Part shown: one piece after another, positions 7,123 through 8,634 of the stretch
Numbering within the stretch: position 1 is the first letter of the stretch
Layout: every line of letters begins with the position of its first letter
Assembly (NCBI GenBank): GCA_003445555.1
Contig: DMDI01000275.1
Span: forward strand, 1-8,634
Direction of reading: 5' to 3'
Length of the DNA stretch: 8,634 nucleotides
Source: Desulfotomaculum sp.
GTDB taxonomy: Bacteria > Bacillota > Desulfotomaculia > Desulfotomaculales > Nap2-2B
The notes under the pieces: model-generated
Seen by the model: the letters and a program-made list of their open reading frames with translations, nothing else
What the model was told of the DNA's origin: nothing
Database searches by the model: none
Translations under genes and position numbers: made by a program

Positions 7123-7170
7123 AAGGGGATTTACCTGAGTAAAACTTATCCGCGCCTAGTAAATCCCCTT
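7123..7170. terminator. 12-bp perfect inverted repeat, possible terminator or mRNA-processing hairpin
   Basis: AAGGGGATTTAC (7123-7134) pairs exactly with GTAAATCCCCTT (7159-7170) around a 24-nt loop. Read on the minus strand, the direction of all genes, the stem is followed by the T-rich TTATATTTGT; on the plus strand it is followed by six T, but no plus-strand gene precedes it. It lies in the 136-base gap between the small-subunit-like gene and the zinc-ribbon gene, the longest gap in the window. It may partly end transcription or protect the upstream message, so that chaperone genes are expressed less than the upstream part. Confidence 0.6.
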
Positions 7171-7221
7171 TTTTGAGCCTTAAACTACATATACCAATAT
7201 AGGTGCGACACTTTATAAGAT

Positions 7222-7383
7222 TTATGATTTTTCCTGAAAATTAGCGCACGCTTCGGCAGCAGCCTCCATTGGCTTAGCCGTCCAATATGCACACCGCGGA
7301 TCTACTACTCTAGTAACACAATCTCCTACAGTCGGATCATCTTCTAAGGCGAAAAACCATTTACATTCCTCACAAACTGCCAT
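7222..7383 (-). CDS. 53-aa Cys-rich protein resembling a small (gamma/beta, HiPIP-like) subunit of benzyl-/alkylsuccinate synthase
   Basis: A short frame from an ATG with GGAGG 7 nt upstream encodes 53 residues with five cysteines: C4 and C7 (VCEECKWFF), C22 (GDCVTR), C31 (DPRCAYW) and C46 (EACANF). The CxxCxxFF start, the GDC and YWTAKP segments and the EACxxF end match my memory of the BssC/TutF and BssB/TutG small subunits, which each bind a [4Fe-4S] cluster and cap the catalytic subunit; these run at about 55-80 residues. C4, C7, C22 and C46 are the likeliest ligands, leaving C31 spare. It follows the activase by two genes, as expected for a bss/ass operon. In Thauera aromatica the order is bssD-C-A-B-E, but here no catalytic subunit follows. 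I cannot decide between beta and gamma type. Confidence 0.72.
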   Translation of the reverse strand: MAVCEECKWFFALEDDPTVGDCVTRVVDPRCAYWTAKPMEAAAEACANFQEKS

Positions 7384-7409
7384 TATTTATCCTCCTTTTT
7401 TACTCAATT

Positions 7410-7658
7410 CTACTGTTTTATTCCTAGCTTTTTAGCCCATTCTTTAATTGTATTTTTGACACGGGCCGCCTTTTCGTAATCTTCTTTATTAACGGCTCCT
7501 TTTATCTTCCGGTGCAAGGTCCTGATTTGTCCAACCGCTAATCCTTTTTCCTCCTCCATATTCTTGACCGGGAGCTCTCCCACGCTAAAACTAGCTATTC
7601 TTAGCGTATTAAAAACAGCCATACGCGTTCTTAAATCTTCTTTTTCCTTCGCCCCCAT
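7410..7658 (-). CDS. Small UVR-motif protein, function unknown
   Basis: The 82-residue, basic, Cys-free product starts at an ATG with AGGTGG about 8 nt upstream. Its C-terminal part, AVNKEDYEKAARVKNTIKEW at 55-74, fits the UVR motif of UvrB/UvrC and McsA, a helical hairpin used for protein-protein contact. The N-terminal 40 residues are not recognised. It lies between the activase and the small-subunit-like gene, 26 bases before the latter, and is surely co-transcribed with both. The lack of cysteines excludes it as an Fe-S small subunit. Because the two zinc-ribbon proteins downstream carry a similar motif, I suspect a shared binding partner in the synthase assembly machinery. No specific function can be given. 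Confidence 0.8.
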   Translation of the reverse strand: MGAKEKEDLRTRMAVFNTLRIASFSVGELPVKNMEEEKGLAVGQIRTLHRKIKGAVNKEDYEKAARVKNTIKEWAKKLGIKQ

Positions 7659-7730
7659 TTTTTAACCACCTGCCTTAAGCTATCACCTGCCTTTTAACAA
7701 CCTGCCCATATGGTTTATACTTAACTGACT

Positions 7731-8634
7731 TCAACCTCCTACCGTAACATCCAAACCCTGGCTGGTAAATAACTCTATAATTGGCTCTATTTCCTCATCT
7801 TTGTACCCCTCACCAACCGGAAAAGGATATTCCAGGCCGAATTGAACGTATTTTGACCCGGCATAAGGATGATAAGGCAAAAGGTCCACCACCTGGATCA
7901 CATTTTTATTTTCCCGATCCAAAGCCGCCACAAATTCTGCCGTAAGGCGCATATTTTCCATGGTATCATTTCGCCCGGGAATGACCGGTATCCGAATACG
8001 CAGGGGCACTTTTTTAGCGGCAATGCGCCTGGCGTTTTCTAAAATAACTTCATTAGTAACCCCGCAAAATTCTTTATGCGCTTGGGCATCCATATGTTTA
8101 AGATCAAACAACACCAGGTCAGTCCATTCCAAAACACTTTCCAGTACTTCCCATTTCGCATACCCACAGGTATCTAGGGCCGTATGAATCTCCCTTAGCT
8201 TAGCGCACTTCATAAGCGCCCTGGCAAATTCCGGCTGGGCTAACGGTTCTCCTCCTGACAGGGTCATGCCTCCCCCGGAGTTTTTATAAAAAAGCTTATC
8301 TTTCTCTACTTCCTCAATAACGTGTTTTACATTCACGATTTCTCCCCATTGAACCATAGCCTCATAAGGACAAATTTCTACGCATTGTAAACAAACAATG
8401 CATCTTGACTTATCAATTTTTGGCCTGGTTGGCTCTAAAAAGGTTATAGCTTCGGTAGGACAAACCTCCACGCATTTTTTACACCCGGTGCAGTTACTAA
8501 TAAAGGGATACACTTCTGGATAGCGCCGGTTGCCTTCCGGGTTGTGGCACCATCTACAATTTAACCGGCAACCCTTCAAAAAAACCGTAGTCCTTATACC
8601 CGGCCCATCGTTAAGGGAGAAAAGCTGAATATTG
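7731..8634 (-). CDS. Glycyl-radical-enzyme activase (BssD/AssD/PflA family), first residues beyond the right edge
   Basis: The frame is open to the edge and gives 300 residues in the window; a TTG at 8579 is internal, because the upstream in-frame residues read NIQLFSLNDGPGIRTTVF, the standard activase start. The radical SAM motif is GCRLNCRWC (C22, C26, C29, counted from the first in-window residue). Two ferredoxin-type [4Fe-4S] motifs follow, CTGCKKCVEVC (C48-C58) and CIVCLQCVEIC (C78-C88), marking the larger activases (about 300 residues) rather than short PflA. SGGEPL (126-131) binds SAM, and the rest is the usual half-barrel with DTCGY and DLKHMD. The enzyme cleaves SAM to put the glycyl radical on its partner. 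Activases of benzylsuccinate, alkylsuccinate and other glycyl-radical enzymes share this form, so specificity is inferred from the downstream genes. It ends with TGA. Confidence 0.93.
   Translation of the reverse strand, partial: NIQLFSLNDGPGIRTTVFLKGCRLNCRWCHNPEGNRRYPEVYPFISNCTGCKKCVEVCPTEAITFLEPTRPKIDKSRCIVCLQCVEICPYEAMVQWGEIVNVKHVIEEVEKDKLFYKNSGGGMTLSGGEPLAQPEFARALMKCAKLREIHTALDTCGYAKWEVLESVLEWTDLVLFDLKHMDAQAHKEFCGVTNEVILENARRIAAKKVPLRIRIPVIPGRNDTMENMRLTAEFVAALDRENKNVIQVVDLLPYHPYAGSKYVQFGLEYPFPVGEGYKDEEIEPIIELFTSQGLDVTVGG

Noticed and set aside
7410..7658. 82-residue protein as the beta (BssB-like) subunit, suggested by its size and place
   Set aside because: It has no cysteine and so cannot bind the expected [4Fe-4S] cluster; its recognisable part is a UVR motif.
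7731..8579. Activase starting at the TTG at 8579
   Set aside because: The in-frame codons upstream encode the conserved IQ-F-S--DGPGIRTTVF segment of the family, so the true start is beyond the right edge.

Overview
All genes in this window lie on the minus strand. Closely spaced, overlapping or translationally coupled frames suggest one or two long operons, read from the right edge to the left. The genes point to a strict anaerobe: a glycyl-radical activating enzyme, a second radical SAM protein, a small Fe-S-type subunit and a B12-type mutase. Very strong Shine-Dalgarno sequences (AAAGGGGGT, GGGAGG), GTG starts, moderate-to-low GC and McsA/UVR-like small proteins suggest a Firmicute, perhaps a Peptococcaceae/Desulfotomaculum-type bacterium. 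The taxon is inference.

Layout in transcription order: (i) 8634-7731, glycyl-radical-enzyme activase of the BssD/AssD/PflA type, missing only its first residues beyond the window; (ii) 7658-7410, an 82-aa UVR-motif protein; (iii) 7383-7222, a 53-aa Cys-rich protein resembling the small subunits of benzylsuccinate/alkylsuccinate synthases; (iv) a 12-bp hairpin at 7123-7170; (v) 7085-6735, a zinc-ribbon/UVR-like protein interrupted by an in-frame TGA followed by a SECIS-like hairpin; (vi) 6627-5782, a MoxR/NorQ/BssE-type AAA+ ATPase; (vii) 5801-4110, its VWA-domain partner; (viii) 4077-3739, a paralogue of (v) without the TGA; (ix) 3709-1865, a radical SAM-PDZ-DUF512-like protein; (x) 1817-639, a family III CoA-transferase; (xi) 571 to the left edge, the N-terminal part of a methylmalonyl-CoA-mutase-like large subunit. 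No gene-free stretch exceeds about 140 bases. I see no tRNA, rRNA, CRISPR array or insertion sequence.

The best reading is an anaerobic hydrocarbon-activation locus working by fumarate addition. A glycyl-radical synthase, whose catalytic subunit is not in the window, would join a hydrocarbon to fumarate. The activase installs the glycyl radical, the AAA+/VWA pair and the zinc-ribbon/UVR proteins would act as assembly or repair chaperones, the CoA-transferase would activate the substituted succinate, and the mutase would rearrange its carbon skeleton. A mutase directly after the CoA-transferase fits alkane (alkylsuccinate) degradation better than toluene degradation, whose Bbs route uses beta-oxidation. 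The least explained parts are the TGA-containing zinc-ribbon gene, the three small UVR-like proteins and the second radical SAM protein. The first ~50 bases look like poor-quality sequence.
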